Assembly: GCA_009782665.1 (NCBI GenBank)
Contig: WRIP01000011.1
Span: forward strand, 1-17,106
From: Oscillospiraceae bacterium
GTDB lineage: Bacteria > Bacillota > Clostridia > Oscillospirales > Ruminococcaceae
DNA length: 17,106 nt
Direction: 5' to 3'
The position numbers were made by a program, and so were the translations under genes. Positions 6,921 through 14,553 of the stretch are shown here, one piece after another. Below the pieces are notes generated by a model. It saw only the letters and a program-made list of their open reading frames with translations, was not told where the DNA came from and searched no databases. The first letter of the stretch is position 1. The number at the start of each line of letters is the position of its first letter.

Positions 6921-7418
6921 TTACCGATGAACGCGAATAGTATTTGATGACGACGACGATGCGTCCGCCATAATGCAATCGATTGCTAGTACAACACATA
7001 GGCATAGAAGCTCATATTGTGGGTAAACGATATTGAGTTCATAAGAGTCACCCCATGAAAACCATGCTTTCTGTATACTCATAATATTTCCCATGCTGTT
7101 GTTAACGGTATACTGATGTGCTAGAAAATTGCCATCAATTACCCAGTCAAGGTTGCGTATAGTGAACTGCGGACGTATCTTAAATTCCTTAACAAACTCA
7201 TATTGCTGACCACCGAGTTCTATAAAGTACCGTGGGAGGAACGAGAAGAGTTTACGTCGAATGAAAGCAACTTCAACTTCATTTGCGTCATATACATGTA
7301 GTTTGCGCCCAAGCGAGAACATCTCACCTTTGGCAAACCAACGATCGTTCTGATACTCATCTTTAACCGCAAACCTGTCTCGCCAAGAAAACACTTTCTG
7401 TTTGATATATAACTTCAT
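6921..7418 (-). CDS. LURP-one-related / Tubby-like (YxjI, DUF567) protein
   Basis: 165 residues, the usual length for bacterial LURP-one-related proteins. The protein shows the family's 12-stranded barrel pattern: MKLYIKQKVFSWRDRFAVKD at the start, then GEMFSLGRKLHVYD, a hydrophobic FLPRYFIE strand with GGQ, FKIRPQFTIRNLDW, and a C-terminal hydrophobic helix (VVLAIDCIMA, about 141-150) as in Tubby and scramblase folds. Bacterial members are thought to bind membrane or phosphoinositide-like ligands, but their role is unsettled. AGGAG lies ~8 nt before the ATG. The last ~14 residues (ADASSSSSNTIRVHR) are a low-complexity tail. It shares orientation with the methyltransferase upstream but has a 148-nt gap and possibly its own promoter. 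Confidence 0.85.
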   Translation of the reverse strand: MKLYIKQKVFSWRDRFAVKDEYQNDRWFAKGEMFSLGRKLHVYDANEVEVAFIRRKLFSFLPRYFIELGGQQYEFVKEFKIRPQFTIRNLDWVIDGNFLAHQYTVNNSMGNIMSIQKAWFSWGDSYELNIVYPQYELLCLCVVLAIDCIMADASSSSSNTIRVHR

Positions 7419-7441
7419 AATACCGCTCTCCTAACTATTTT

Positions 7442-7470
7442 AGTATAAACTGTCCAATACCCGGTGTTAG
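7442..7470 (-). promoter_or_regulatory. Possible promoter of the LURP-one-like gene
   Basis: On the minus strand: CTAACA at 7470-7465 (4/6 of the -35), a 17-nt spacer, then TATACT at 7447-7442 (5/6 of the -10), about 24 nt before the ATG. Confidence 0.35.
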
Positions 7471-7566
7471 AGTACAGGTGACTCACCTCTTTCAACACGA
7501 AGAACAGTCTTCCAAAGTATAACACGGTTTACACCTACGAATCCACATTCTTGAGCATCACTTAAT

Positions 7567-8331
7567 TCAATTGTAATCCACAACACCAACATGGCTCTTT
7601 GTTATGAATGGAAATCGTATAATTCCATCATTACTATACTTGTCGAATAGAGTGTTTAGTTCCTTTACAAATCCATCATACTCTTTCGGGTATGTTTTCT
7701 CAATAGGTGCATACCCTGCCGATAGATTGCCACCTATAAATCTTTCACGGTCTTCATATAGGTAGTTCTTGAATGTCATATACCCATAATTCCCGTTTAG
7801 AAACAGATCGGAAAAGTCATTTTGGCTACCACTCTGCCTATACGCGCTCTTATCATCAATTCTATATTTTTCAATGATGACGCTACTTTTTTGGATAAGA
7901 GGACTGTTGCGGTCAACACTATTCCATGTAATAACCAGAGAGCCACCAGATTTAAGAATACGTTGGCATTCCAGCTTAAAACGTTTCTTGTCAAAATAAT
8001 GAAAGGCTTCCGCAACAGTGATATAATCAACACTTTTATCATTCAGCCCGGTATACTCTGCTGTAGCTGCTACCGGAAAGAAGTTGTTGTGTTCTGACAG
8101 GTCATCTATAGCGACAGCACGCATATCATCATTTGGCTCAACAGCATATACTTTGCTACCACGTTCTAATAACAGTCGAGAAAAGATACCGGTACCTGCA
8201 CCAATATCGGCAATGGTACTCATATGAGTGAACCCGATTTGGGTGTATAGGTAATCTACAAATTCCTTCGGATATGATGGTCTATATTTCCTATACAACT
8301 CTACTTTACCGGTGAATCTTTGTTCATTCAT
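7567..8331 (-). CDS. Class I SAM-dependent methyltransferase (Methyltransf_11 type)
   Basis: 254 residues. The N-terminal YRKYRPSYPKEFVDYL is the typical opening of this group. SAM motif I is ADIGAGTGIFSRLLLERG (about 42-59) and motif II VYAVEPNDDM (about 62-71). A hydrophobic TVAEAFHYFD strand follows (about 104-113, the motif IV region), then LKSGGSLVITW (motif VI). The C-terminal half carries the substrate cap and ends SHVGVVDYN. The substrate (small molecule, lipid or other) cannot be inferred. GGAGG lies ~9 nt before the ATG. The start overlaps, as ATGA, the stop of a short upstream frame (8328-8435), which suggests it was once the second gene of a coupled pair. Confidence 0.88.
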   Translation of the reverse strand: MNEQRFTGKVELYRKYRPSYPKEFVDYLYTQIGFTHMSTIADIGAGTGIFSRLLLERGSKVYAVEPNDDMRAVAIDDLSEHNNFFPVAATAEYTGLNDKSVDYITVAEAFHYFDKKRFKLECQRILKSGGSLVITWNSVDRNSPLIQKSSVIIEKYRIDDKSAYRQSGSQNDFSDLFLNGNYGYMTFKNYLYEDRERFIGGNLSAGYAPIEKTYPKEYDGFVKELNTLFDKYSNDGIIRFPFITKSHVGVVDYN

Positions 8332-8475
8332 TCGATTATTCCTCCAAGTGGTATCGTGTTGTTCTTCTTTGCTGAGAGATAACTACTACGTACACTAACC
8401 GGAGTTCCTATATCACTTAAAGCTCTAAGAAGCATGAGTTAATTCTATCCCCAATACTGTTGTGAATAACTCCAT
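8328..8475 (-). pseudogene. Frameshifted remnant of a gene upstream of the methyltransferase
   Basis: Two short overlapping frames. ATG 8475 (after an AGGAGG at about 8490) gives MELFTTVLGIELTHAS and stops at 8425. A second frame from 8435 gives MLLRALSDIGTPVSVRSSYL and SAKKNNTIPLGGIIE, ending in a TGA that overlaps the methyltransferase ATG. The two read as one protein of roughly 50 residues split by a small indel near 8425-8435. The ribosome-binding site is about 15 nt from ATG 8475, longer than usual. The family is not recognised. The coupling ATGA is the best sign that this was once coding. Confidence 0.35.
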
Positions 8476-8581
8476 TTTCAGGTTATCTACCTCCTGATAA
8501 CGTATACCAGAAAAATAGATTTACCCATACATTTTAGAGAAGAGTTGAAAAATTCACAGATGCAATTTCTGTTTCTGTGGA

Positions 8582-8629
8582 TTTTGATTTTGCGCTTGTA
8601 TCACTTTCGTGACGAGCATGAAAATCAAA
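8582..8629. repeat. Large imperfect hairpin and direct repeat before the AbiEi remnant
   Basis: TTTGATTTT near 8583 pairs with AAAATCAAA (8621-8629). Inside, TCAC and GTGA close a TTTC loop. The right arm could alternatively pair with TTTGATT just downstream (about 8635-8642), so two folds exclude each other. The 16-mer GAGCATGAAAATCAAA recurs at 8614-8629 and 8668-8683 (54-bp period), the second copy holding the start codon of the AbiEi-like remnant. This looks like an old leader duplication or attenuator. The function is unknown. Confidence 0.4.
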
Positions 8630-8671
8630 CCTGTTTTTGATTATTGTGCAAGTTTATGACCCAATAAGAGC

Positions 8672-9031
8672 ATGAAAATCAAATTGAAGGTGGATAGCTT
8701 GGCTTTGCCTGACAATCTGCAATCACTCTTAAGGCTAAACAACGGGATGGTTACTACCGCCCAAGCGAATGATGTCAGCATCTCAAACGAACGTTTACGT
8801 CTGCTCGAAAAATCCGGTGTATTAGAGCGGATTTCGTTCGGTGTATATACTTCACCGGATGAATTTGTAGATTAAATGTATGCGGCTCAGTTGCGTCGAC
8901 CGAAAATTATTTATTCTCATGAAACAGCTTTGTCTTTGCATGACTTATTGACCGTGACCTCATCAGTTATACTGTAACAGTTCCAGCAGGCTATAATGCC
9001 ACACGGTTACGGGAAGATGGTCTTATAAAGT
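8672..9031 (+). pseudogene. Broken AbiEi-type (type IV toxin-antitoxin) antitoxin N-terminus
   Basis: ATG 8672 opens 67 residues with a winged-helix pattern (LNNGMVTTAQANDVSISNER, LRLLEKSGVLERISFGVYTS), the N-terminal domain of AbiEi-like antitoxins that autoregulate type IV toxin-antitoxin pairs. TAA at 8873-8875 interrupts it. The same frame then continues with IIYSHETALSLHDL, the family's SHETAL motif. Near 8947 the frame shifts by one or two bases and continues as DRDLISYTVTVPAGYN, then ATRLREDGLIKF. After about 9031 the sequence belongs to the opposing pseudogene, so the C-terminal domain is gone. No AbiEii toxin is seen. No real ribosome-binding site precedes the start (only AAGAG). Confidence 0.7.
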
Positions 9032-9480
9032 TCATTCAAGAGTGTAGTAAACAGACTTTGTTCTGCCATTTTTTTTAATAGCACCCGCTTTTACCATTTC
9101 AAGTAGTATGGCACGGACTCGACCTTCGCTTAAGCTGAATAGCTCAGTAAGTTCGACGACCGTAACCTTACCGTGTTCTTTGATGAATCCCACTATGGCA
9201 TCCTTTTATTCGCTTGTTTTATTCGCTTGTTTTATTCGCTTGTTTCCGCTTGCCGAAACAAGTGGAATAATTGTTTTGAAAATATCGCCCTCGATGAGTT
9301 CCGGTTCCTCACCTGAATAGAGTTTCGTATACTTGTAGAGGTTGCGGATGTCGGAGCCGAGTTGGTCGGCACGTCCGATGTTCATAAAGAAACGGAGATA
9401 AAATGTTCAGCAACAATATTACGAAGTGGGTCTTCGTTGAGAATTACTCACTCCCGAAGGGATATACCATGAGGTTATCA
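9032..9480 (-). pseudogene. C-terminal remnant of an AlbA_2/RecG-like ATP-binding regulator
   Basis: The minus strand from about 9395 down reads RFFMNIGRADQLGSDIRNLY, then KYTKLYSGEEPELIEGDIFK and TIIPL. This is the end of the ATPase-like core of divergent AAA_4/AlbA_2 'RecG-like' regulators. A linker (SGNKRIKQANKTSE) built from a 13-bp tandem repeat ends in TAA. The same frame then gives a winged helix (DAIVGFIKEHGKVTVVELTE, then RVRAILLEMVKAGAIKK) and finishes SVYYTLE at 9032-9034. Upstream pieces in another frame (EDPLRNIVAEHF, about 9385-9425, and VDNLMVYPFG, about 9455-9485) show further frameshifts. The N-terminal DNA-binding and ATP-binding parts are absent. It is not expected to be functional. 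Confidence 0.65.
9204..9242. repeat. 13-bp tandem repeat, three perfect copies
   Basis: TTTTATTCGCTTG three times in a row (9204-9216, 9217-9229, 9230-9242), inside the linker of the minus-strand pseudogene. Since 13 is not a multiple of 3, each copy reads in a different frame and the third yields the TAA. Three copies together keep the downstream frame. Confidence 0.9.
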
Positions 9481-10112
9481 ACGACCTTAAAATGAACAAT
9501 TCCGATGGTGAATAATCATTTGCTTTCAGGTAAAATGTTTAGATCGTATGGATTCGTATCAAAATTGTCGTTAGGACTTGTGGGTCAAGTATAGAATTAA
9601 ACTACTCTGAACCGAACCGATATACTATGATCTGAAACCGATACACAAAACCATAATTGCATAGTAACACATGTGAACTATCTGTGCTATAGGCATACAT
9701 CGATATATACGAAATTACACTTTTGTTATTACTTCATATGTCGGAAAAGTAGTACCTTTCAAATCGTATAATGTAATGAATATTGAAAGCGGTATTGTCG
9801 TTTGAGTATGCATCAAACACTGAGTTTAGTATCGTCAACCGCTTGATACAAATACAATCCTATGATAGTATTATTGTATCAGAAAACAGTCCACTTGTAA
9901 CTTTTGGCACACCACAATTTGATTGGTGATATTAAATCGTTACCTATCATTTGTAGGTCAACCCCGAAGAAAAACAGTCCCTAAGTCACATCGGATCATC
10001 ACGGATCATCACGATTAAACAATGGTAATCATATCCTGTTTCTGTTTAGATATGTCGCTATGGTTCATCATAGTATTACCGTGGTACACATCTTCCTTAG
10101 GGAGGTATAACT
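9481..10112. other. Long intergenic stretch before the hybrid kinase
   Basis: About 630 bases with no convincing coding frame on either strand. What it holds: an imperfect stem-loop at 9844-9881, a CACCA/TGGTG hairpin near 9911-9929, a 10-bp tandem duplication (CGGATCATCA twice) near 9992-10011, and the ribosome-binding site of the kinase at 10100-10105. I could not pick a convincing promoter. It is probably the right edge of the accessory block plus the kinase leader. Confidence 0.5.
9844..9881. other. Stem-loop of unknown role
   Basis: TGATACAA (9844-9851) and TTGTATCA (9874-9881) are perfectly complementary. Inside them ATAC (9852-9855) pairs with GTAT (9868-9871), leaving a two-base bulge and a 12-base loop. 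No T-run follows on the plus strand. Confidence 0.35.
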
Positions 10113-12266
10113 TTGCAAAAACAAAAAAAACAAGTCTCCTTAATGAGCAGATTCATTATATTCTCAATTGTATTTTTCTTCATAATAATCAGTTCAGGTA
10201 GTGTCGCATTCATTCTGTCGATGAGACAGATAACCCGCAAGAGTAAGAGTGCGGAACTAACCCATATCCTTGAGATTGAGCAATTACAGCTGGAAACATT
10301 GGTTAACAATGAGATAGCGATTGCACTCAAATTGGCCGATTCACCGTTGGTGAAACGGTACTTTTTCGATCCTGTCGGTTCAGCTCAACTTAAGGACATA
10401 GTATTTGAAGAAATAGCTGCATATAGGCATTTCTTCAAAGAACACATGGTGTTCTTCATAAGTGATGCCGATAAGATGTTCTACTCTGATGATAATGCTC
10501 CCTACCCACTGGATATTGATGATCCAGAAAACTACTGGTACTACATGACCCTAAGGGAAACAGAGGTATATAACTTTAACATAAACTATAACCCGGATCT
10601 TAATGTGACGAATCTATGGGTCAATGCTCCGGTATTCAGTCAAAACCGGGTAGCTATTGGGATGGTAGGTACCGGTATTAATCTATCAAAATTCATAGAT
10701 TCAATCTATGATAACTATGAGCATCCTGCCGAACTGTATTTCTTTAATAAAGCCGGGGAGATAACCGGCGCTAAGGATGTGAGTATTGTTTCCGAGAAGC
10801 ATCATCTAGAAGATGAGATGGAAAAACTAGGTCAAGAAATCTACGAAGCCGCACTAGATTTAAAGCCTGGTGAAGTCAAGCTCATATATACTAGACATGA
10901 AGTTATCGCTATAAGACCGGTGGAGACATTGGATTGGTACTCGGTTGTCATATATGCCGATAGTATCGAAGACTATAACAATCCGTTAACCGCTCTTTTT
11001 GTTATCGTAATAGTTGTTGTAGCACTCATTTTCGTTATCTCCAATGCGTTTATTTCCCGACCGATACGCTCACTGAGAAATACAATGGAGTCTTTGAGGG
11101 TAGCCTCACAAGCCAAGAGTGATTTTCTCTCTAATATGAGCCATGAAATTCGCACACCGATGAATGCAATTATCGGTATGACTACCATTGCTGCCTCGAC
11201 CGATGATGTTGAGAAGAAGAATAATGCCATCGGGAAGATAAATGATGCGTCCAAGTTCCTACTCAGTATCATAAATGATATTTTAGATATGTCAAAAATC
11301 GAAGCCGGAAAGTTTGAGCTGTCTCCGATAACATTTGACATCAACGATATGGTCCAACAGGTAATCGTAATTAATCGCTTCAATATCGAAGCAAAGAAGC
11401 AACAGCTTACGGTCAATGTAGACGAAGATATTCCACAGGATCTGTTTGGTGATGAACAACGGTTAGGACAGGTAACTACAAATCTGATGTCTAATGCAGT
11501 TAAGTTTACACCACAGAATGGAAGTATCGGTCTTTCGGTTAAACTAATTAACCAAGATAGTAGTAACTGTACCATTGAGATATCAGTATCCGATACCGGT
11601 ATCGGTATGAGTGAAGAGCAGCAGGAAAAAATCTTCCAATCCTTCCAACAGGCAGACAGTAGTACCTCTCGCAACTATGGTGGAACCGGTTTAGGACTTG
11701 CCATTTCCAAAGGCATCATCGAGATGATGGACGGACATATATCGGTTAACTCAGAGCTCGGTAGAGGTTCAACCTTTATCTTTACAGTTATACTTAAACG
11801 CTGTGAACAACAAGAGCATAGGAGAATAGAAACTAAGAACATATCACAGGATAACAGTAGTATAGATGGGATTTTCGAAGGATACAGGATACTGCTTGCT
11901 GAAGATGTGGAAATTAACAGAGAGATAGTCATGACGCTGCTAGCCCCTACACATTTATCAATTGACTGTGCCGTAGACGGTCAGGAAGCATTAGAGCTCT
12001 TTAAACAAAATCATGAACAGTATGATCTCATACTGATGGATATTCAGATGCCAAAGATGGATGGCTTAGAGGTCACCAAGTGTATTCGTTTACTGGATCT
12101 TCCCAACGCGAAAACAATTCCCATAATTGCTATGACTGCAAATGTGTTCCGAGAAGATATCGATAGATATATTGAAGCAAGTATGGAGGAGCATCTGGGG
12201 AAACCTCTAGATTTTGATGATGTACTGCGTGTGTTGAAGAAGTATCTATCGGTTATCGATAGGTAA
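10113..12266 (+). CDS. Membrane hybrid sensor histidine kinase with C-terminal receiver
   Basis: 717 residues from a TTG start, chosen because GGGAGG lies 7 nt upstream (10100-10105); the next ATG at 10146 has none. Domains: TM helix 1 about 13-35; an extracellular Cache-like sensor about 36-290 (YWYYMTLRETEVYNFNI, NLWVNAPVFS, GMVGTGINLSKF); TM helix 2 about 291-313; HisKA with the phospho-accepting His344 in FLSNMSHEIRTPMNAI; HATPase with N box NLMSNAVKF, DTGIGMS and GGTGLGLAIS; a receiver about 595-713 with Asp643 in LMDIQMPKMDG and Lys697 in GKPLD. Only ~28 residues separate TM2 from the H-box, too few for a full HAMP. No output domain follows, so phosphate likely passes to an Hpt or regulator elsewhere. 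The ligand is unknown. Confidence 0.93.
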   Translation: MQKQKKQVSLMSRFIIFSIVFFFIIISSGSVAFILSMRQITRKSKSAELTHILEIEQLQLETLVNNEIAIALKLADSPLVKRYFFDPVGSAQLKDIVFEEIAAYRHFFKEHMVFFISDADKMFYSDDNAPYPLDIDDPENYWYYMTLRETEVYNFNINYNPDLNVTNLWVNAPVFSQNRVAIGMVGTGINLSKFIDSIYDNYEHPAELYFFNKAGEITGAKDVSIVSEKHHLEDEMEKLGQEIYEAALDLKPGEVKLIYTRHEVIAIRPVETLDWYSVVIYADSIEDYNNPLTALFVIVIVVVALIFVISNAFISRPIRSLRNTMESLRVASQAKSDFLSNMSHEIRTPMNAIIGMTTIAASTDDVEKKNNAIGKINDASKFLLSIINDILDMSKIEAGKFELSPITFDINDMVQQVIVINRFNIEAKKQQLTVNVDEDIPQDLFGDEQRLGQVTTNLMSNAVKFTPQNGSIGLSVKLINQDSSNCTIEISVSDTGIGMSEEQQEKIFQSFQQADSSTSRNYGGTGLGLAISKGIIEMMDGHISVNSELGRGSTFIFTVILKRCEQQEHRRIETKNISQDNSSIDGIFEGYRILLAEDVEINREIVMTLLAPTHLSIDCAVDGQEALELFKQNHEQYDLILMDIQMPKMDGLEVTKCIRLLDLPNAKTIPIIAMTANVFREDIDRYIEASMEEHLGKPLDFDDVLRVLKKYLSVIDR

Positions 12267-12306
12267 AGCATACAAACAGAACAGCTAGCTTTACAGGTGC
12301 TTTTTG
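12266..12306 (+). terminator. Possible weak terminator after the hybrid kinase
   Basis: AAGCA (12266-12270) can pair with TGCTT (12298-12302) within the run TGCTTTTT. The loop is long (27 nt) and holds only an AGCTAGCT palindrome, so the structure is weak. Confidence 0.25.
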
Positions 12307-12396
12307 GTTGGATACTGCTCCTTTCAAATGCCAATTATTGAAGCTGGTTTTACGAACTACATACACTAAACTGAGTTTGTGCCACTTGATCGAAAT

Positions 12397-12425
12397 TTGA
12401 CATTTACGCTCTCATTAGATATATT
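12397..12425 (+). promoter_or_regulatory. Consensus promoter of the potABCD operon
   Basis: TTGACA (12397-12402, perfect -35), 17-nt spacer, TATATT (12420-12425, 5/6 of the -10). Transcription should begin near 12432, giving a leader of about 250 nt before the potA ATG. Confidence 0.7.
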
Positions 12426-12431
12426 ATATGT

Positions 12432-12683
12432 ACTGCCCGAAAAAACCGACCCTGTCATGTATCAGGGAAGCTTACAATATTATTCTAGTTGAAAGGGCAT
12501 AAATCACCACGCAGATAGTTTAGCTGCAACAGTGATAAAACCCGGTGGATGTCTTTTGCTGTAACCATTATATCTAGTGGTGTAACAAACCTTTTTGCGG
12601 GGCAAACGACTCCTCCGACCGTCACGAGGCGGAATTCACGCTTATCGATATACCTCAGATATATCGAACCGCAAAGGGGTAGA
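12432..12683 (+). promoter_or_regulatory. Long, stem-rich leader of the pot operon
   Basis: Complementary segments in order: TGCCC (12434-12438) with GGGCA (12495-12499), enclosing CCCTG (12450-12454)/CAGGG (12463-12467); ATCAC (12503-12507) with GTGAT (12532-12536), enclosing GCAG/CTGC (12511-12514, 12524-12527); and a perfect 8-bp hairpin TCGATATA/TATATCGA (12645-12652, 12660-12667) ending just before the AGGGG ribosome-binding site. Such a long leader is unusual for a simple operon and could be a cis-regulatory RNA. It matches no riboswitch class I know. Seen: complementarity. Inferred: regulation. Confidence 0.4.
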
Positions 12684-13745
12684 ATGGAAAACAATGTTAT
12701 TGTAAGTCTCGACGGTGTCAGTGTAGCATTTGACGGTGAAGAAGTCCTTTCCGACTTCAGCCTCGATATACACGACGAGGAATTCGTAACACTACTCGGA
12801 CCTTCGGGATGCGGTAAGACGACAACTCTGCGTGTAATAGGAGGATTCCTGATACCGAACAGTGGCAGAGTGTTTTTTAATGGTAAGGATATCACAGATA
12901 TGCCACCACACAAACGGGAGGTAAATACCGTATTTCAACGGTATGCGCTGTTCCCGCATCTTAATGTGTTTGAAAACATCGCGTTTGGTCTGAGACTTAA
13001 AAAAGTCCCCGATCCCGAGATAAAGATTCAGGTATCCAAGATGCTGGATTTAGTCGGTCTTCAGGGTTTTGAAGGTCGAAAGGTCACTAGCATGTCGGGT
13101 GGTCAACAACAAAGGGTGGCAATAGCCAGAGCCTTAGTGAATCGACCGAGGATTCTGCTGCTAGATGAGCCACTCGGAGCACTGGATCTGAAACTCCGGA
13201 AAGAGATGCAGATTGAACTAAAGCGAATTCAACAGAGTCTCAATATAACATTCATCTATGTAACCCATGATCAAGAAGAAGCACTGACCATGTCGGATAC
13301 AATCGTGGTGATGAATAACGGAGTTATTCATCAGATAGGCTCTCCGGTAGACATATATAATGAACCTAAGAATGCGTTTGTCGCCGAATTTATCGGTGAA
13401 AGCAACATACTCCCGGGAATAATGGTCAAGGATTTTCTCGTATCTGCAGCCGGCATCGAGTTCACTTGTGTGGATAGCGGTTTCAAACTGAAAGAGCAGG
13501 TAGATATCGTAATACGACCTGAGGATATTAAGTTGGTGGAACCTGCCAAGGGACAGATTTCCGGTATAGTCAAATCGGTTGTGTTCAAGGGTGTACACTA
13601 CGAGATGGTGGTGGAACAGGCTGGCTATGAGTGGTTGGTGCATTCCACATCCTTCGAGCATGAGGGTACACAGGTTGGCATGCGAATCGGTCCTAATGAG
13701 ATTCATATTATGACCCATACAGAAAGGGTTGAGGTATATGATTAA
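12684..13745 (+). CDS. potA: Spermidine/putrescine ABC transporter ATP-binding protein PotA
   Basis: 353 residues from ATG 12684, which follows AGGGG; the frame is open further upstream to 12549, but that part lies in the leader and does not look like protein. ATPase motifs: Walker A GPSGCGKTT, Q-loop FQRYALFPHLN, signature SGGQQQRVAIARAL, Walker B RILLLDEPLGALD, H-loop THDQEEALTMSD. A C-terminal TOBE-like regulatory domain (about 235-353, with VIRPEDIKL) follows, as usual for PotA and other CUT1-like importers. It powers uptake through PotB/PotC at the cytoplasmic face of the membrane. Its stop overlaps the potB start by 8 nt. Confidence 0.95.
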   Translation: MENNVIVSLDGVSVAFDGEEVLSDFSLDIHDEEFVTLLGPSGCGKTTTLRVIGGFLIPNSGRVFFNGKDITDMPPHKREVNTVFQRYALFPHLNVFENIAFGLRLKKVPDPEIKIQVSKMLDLVGLQGFEGRKVTSMSGGQQQRVAIARALVNRPRILLLDEPLGALDLKLRKEMQIELKRIQQSLNITFIYVTHDQEEALTMSDTIVVMNNGVIHQIGSPVDIYNEPKNAFVAEFIGESNILPGIMVKDFLVSAAGIEFTCVDSGFKLKEQVDIVIRPEDIKLVEPAKGQISGIVKSVVFKGVHYEMVVEQAGYEWLVHSTSFEHEGTQVGMRIGPNEIHIMTHTERVEVYD

Positions 13746-14553
13746 GACAAGAATCGTAAGCCTACCCTACTTGGTATGGATGGCTATATTTATCGTTGCA
13801 CCGCTTGTAATGGTCTGTTTCTATGCATTTACCACACCTGACGGAGCACTGACCTTCGATAATCTGTCTGGGTTAGGTCGGTACATGCCGGTCTTCACAC
13901 GTTCCATCTGGTTGGCAGCTATTGCCACCGTTATTTGTCTGGTGTTGGCATTCCCTTTGGCATTCATCATCTCTCGAATGTCGGAAAGTAAACAATCGAT
14001 GATGCTACTGTTTCTCTTGTTGCCGATGTGGATGAACTTTCTACTACGTACCTACGCCTGGATGTCACTCCTTGAGAATAACGGGCTCATAAATCGATTG
14101 TTGGGTCTAGTTCATCTAGGACCGTTTCAGATGATAAACACTCAGGGTGCGGTGGTACTGGGTATGGTATATAACTATCTGCCGTTCATGATACTTCCAC
14201 TCTACTCGGTCATGACCAAGATAGATAACAGCATAATTGAAGCGGCAGAGGATTTAGGTGCCGGTCGATTGGGAGTCATTAGCAGGGTGTTAGTACCATT
14301 ATCGATGCCGGGTATAACAACCGGAATCATTATGGTTTTTGTCCCTTCTATCTCCACATTCATCATCTCTCGCATGCTCGGAGGAGGAGATACCCTTCTT
14401 GTGGGTGACCTCATCGAGATGCAGTTCTTAGGTAATGCATATAATCCGCATCTGGGTTCGGCAATGGCATTGGTACTCATGGTATTGGTATTACTCTTCA
14501 TGAGTTTGACCGGTACCTCCAGTGATGAAGAGATGGAGGATATGCTCATATGA
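13738..14553 (+). CDS. potB: Spermidine/putrescine ABC transporter permease PotB
   Basis: 271 residues. I take ATG 13738 as start, overlapping the potA end (ATGATTAA). A TTG three codons upstream is in frame but adds only MRY. The protein is strongly hydrophobic, with about six membrane helices and the MetI-type (BPD_transp_1) permease fold. The EAA coupling loop EAAEDLGAGRLGVISRVLVP, followed by LSMPG (about 165-190), contacts PotA. MNFLLRTYAWM in the middle is typical of PotB. The C-terminal tail is acidic (SSDEEMEDML). Its TGA overlaps the potC ATG (14550-14553). With PotC it forms the channel dimer. Confidence 0.94.
   Translation: MIKTRIVSLPYLVWMAIFIVAPLVMVCFYAFTTPDGALTFDNLSGLGRYMPVFTRSIWLAAIATVICLVLAFPLAFIISRMSESKQSMMLLFLLLPMWMNFLLRTYAWMSLLENNGLINRLLGLVHLGPFQMINTQGAVVLGMVYNYLPFMILPLYSVMTKIDNSIIEAAEDLGAGRLGVISRVLVPLSMPGITTGIIMVFVPSISTFIISRMLGGGDTLLVGDLIEMQFLGNAYNPHLGSAMALVLMVLVLLFMSLTGTSSDEEMEDMLI

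Noticed and set aside
8614..8658. 13-codon frame MKIKPVFDYCASL
   Set aside because: Created by the repeated 16-mer; no ribosome-binding site and too short to support as a gene.
9204..9242. CRISPR array
   Set aside because: The repeats are directly adjacent with no spacers and lie in a decayed coding frame.
9108..9320. 70-residue plus-strand frame
   Set aside because: It is antisense to the AlbA_2-like remnant, whose protein motifs are recognisable on the minus strand.
9992..10013. CGGATCATCA repeated twice as an iteron or origin
   Set aside because: Only two copies and no replication gene or AT-rich unwinding region around it.
10973..11674. 233-residue minus-strand frame within the kinase
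   Set aside because: Shadow of the HisKA/HATPase region, which is clearly coding on the plus strand.
12597..12640. GGGGCAAAC resembling the GGGCAAAC core of cyclic-di-GMP (GEMM) riboswitches
   Set aside because: The rest of the GEMM consensus (tetraloop receptor, GGGACGCAAAGCC, second stem) is missing; the match is a short string only.
12549..12683. 45-codon upstream extension of PotA
   Set aside because: It starts inside the leader with no ribosome-binding site, its translation does not look like an ATPase N-terminus, and ATG 12684 has AGGGG and a family-like start.
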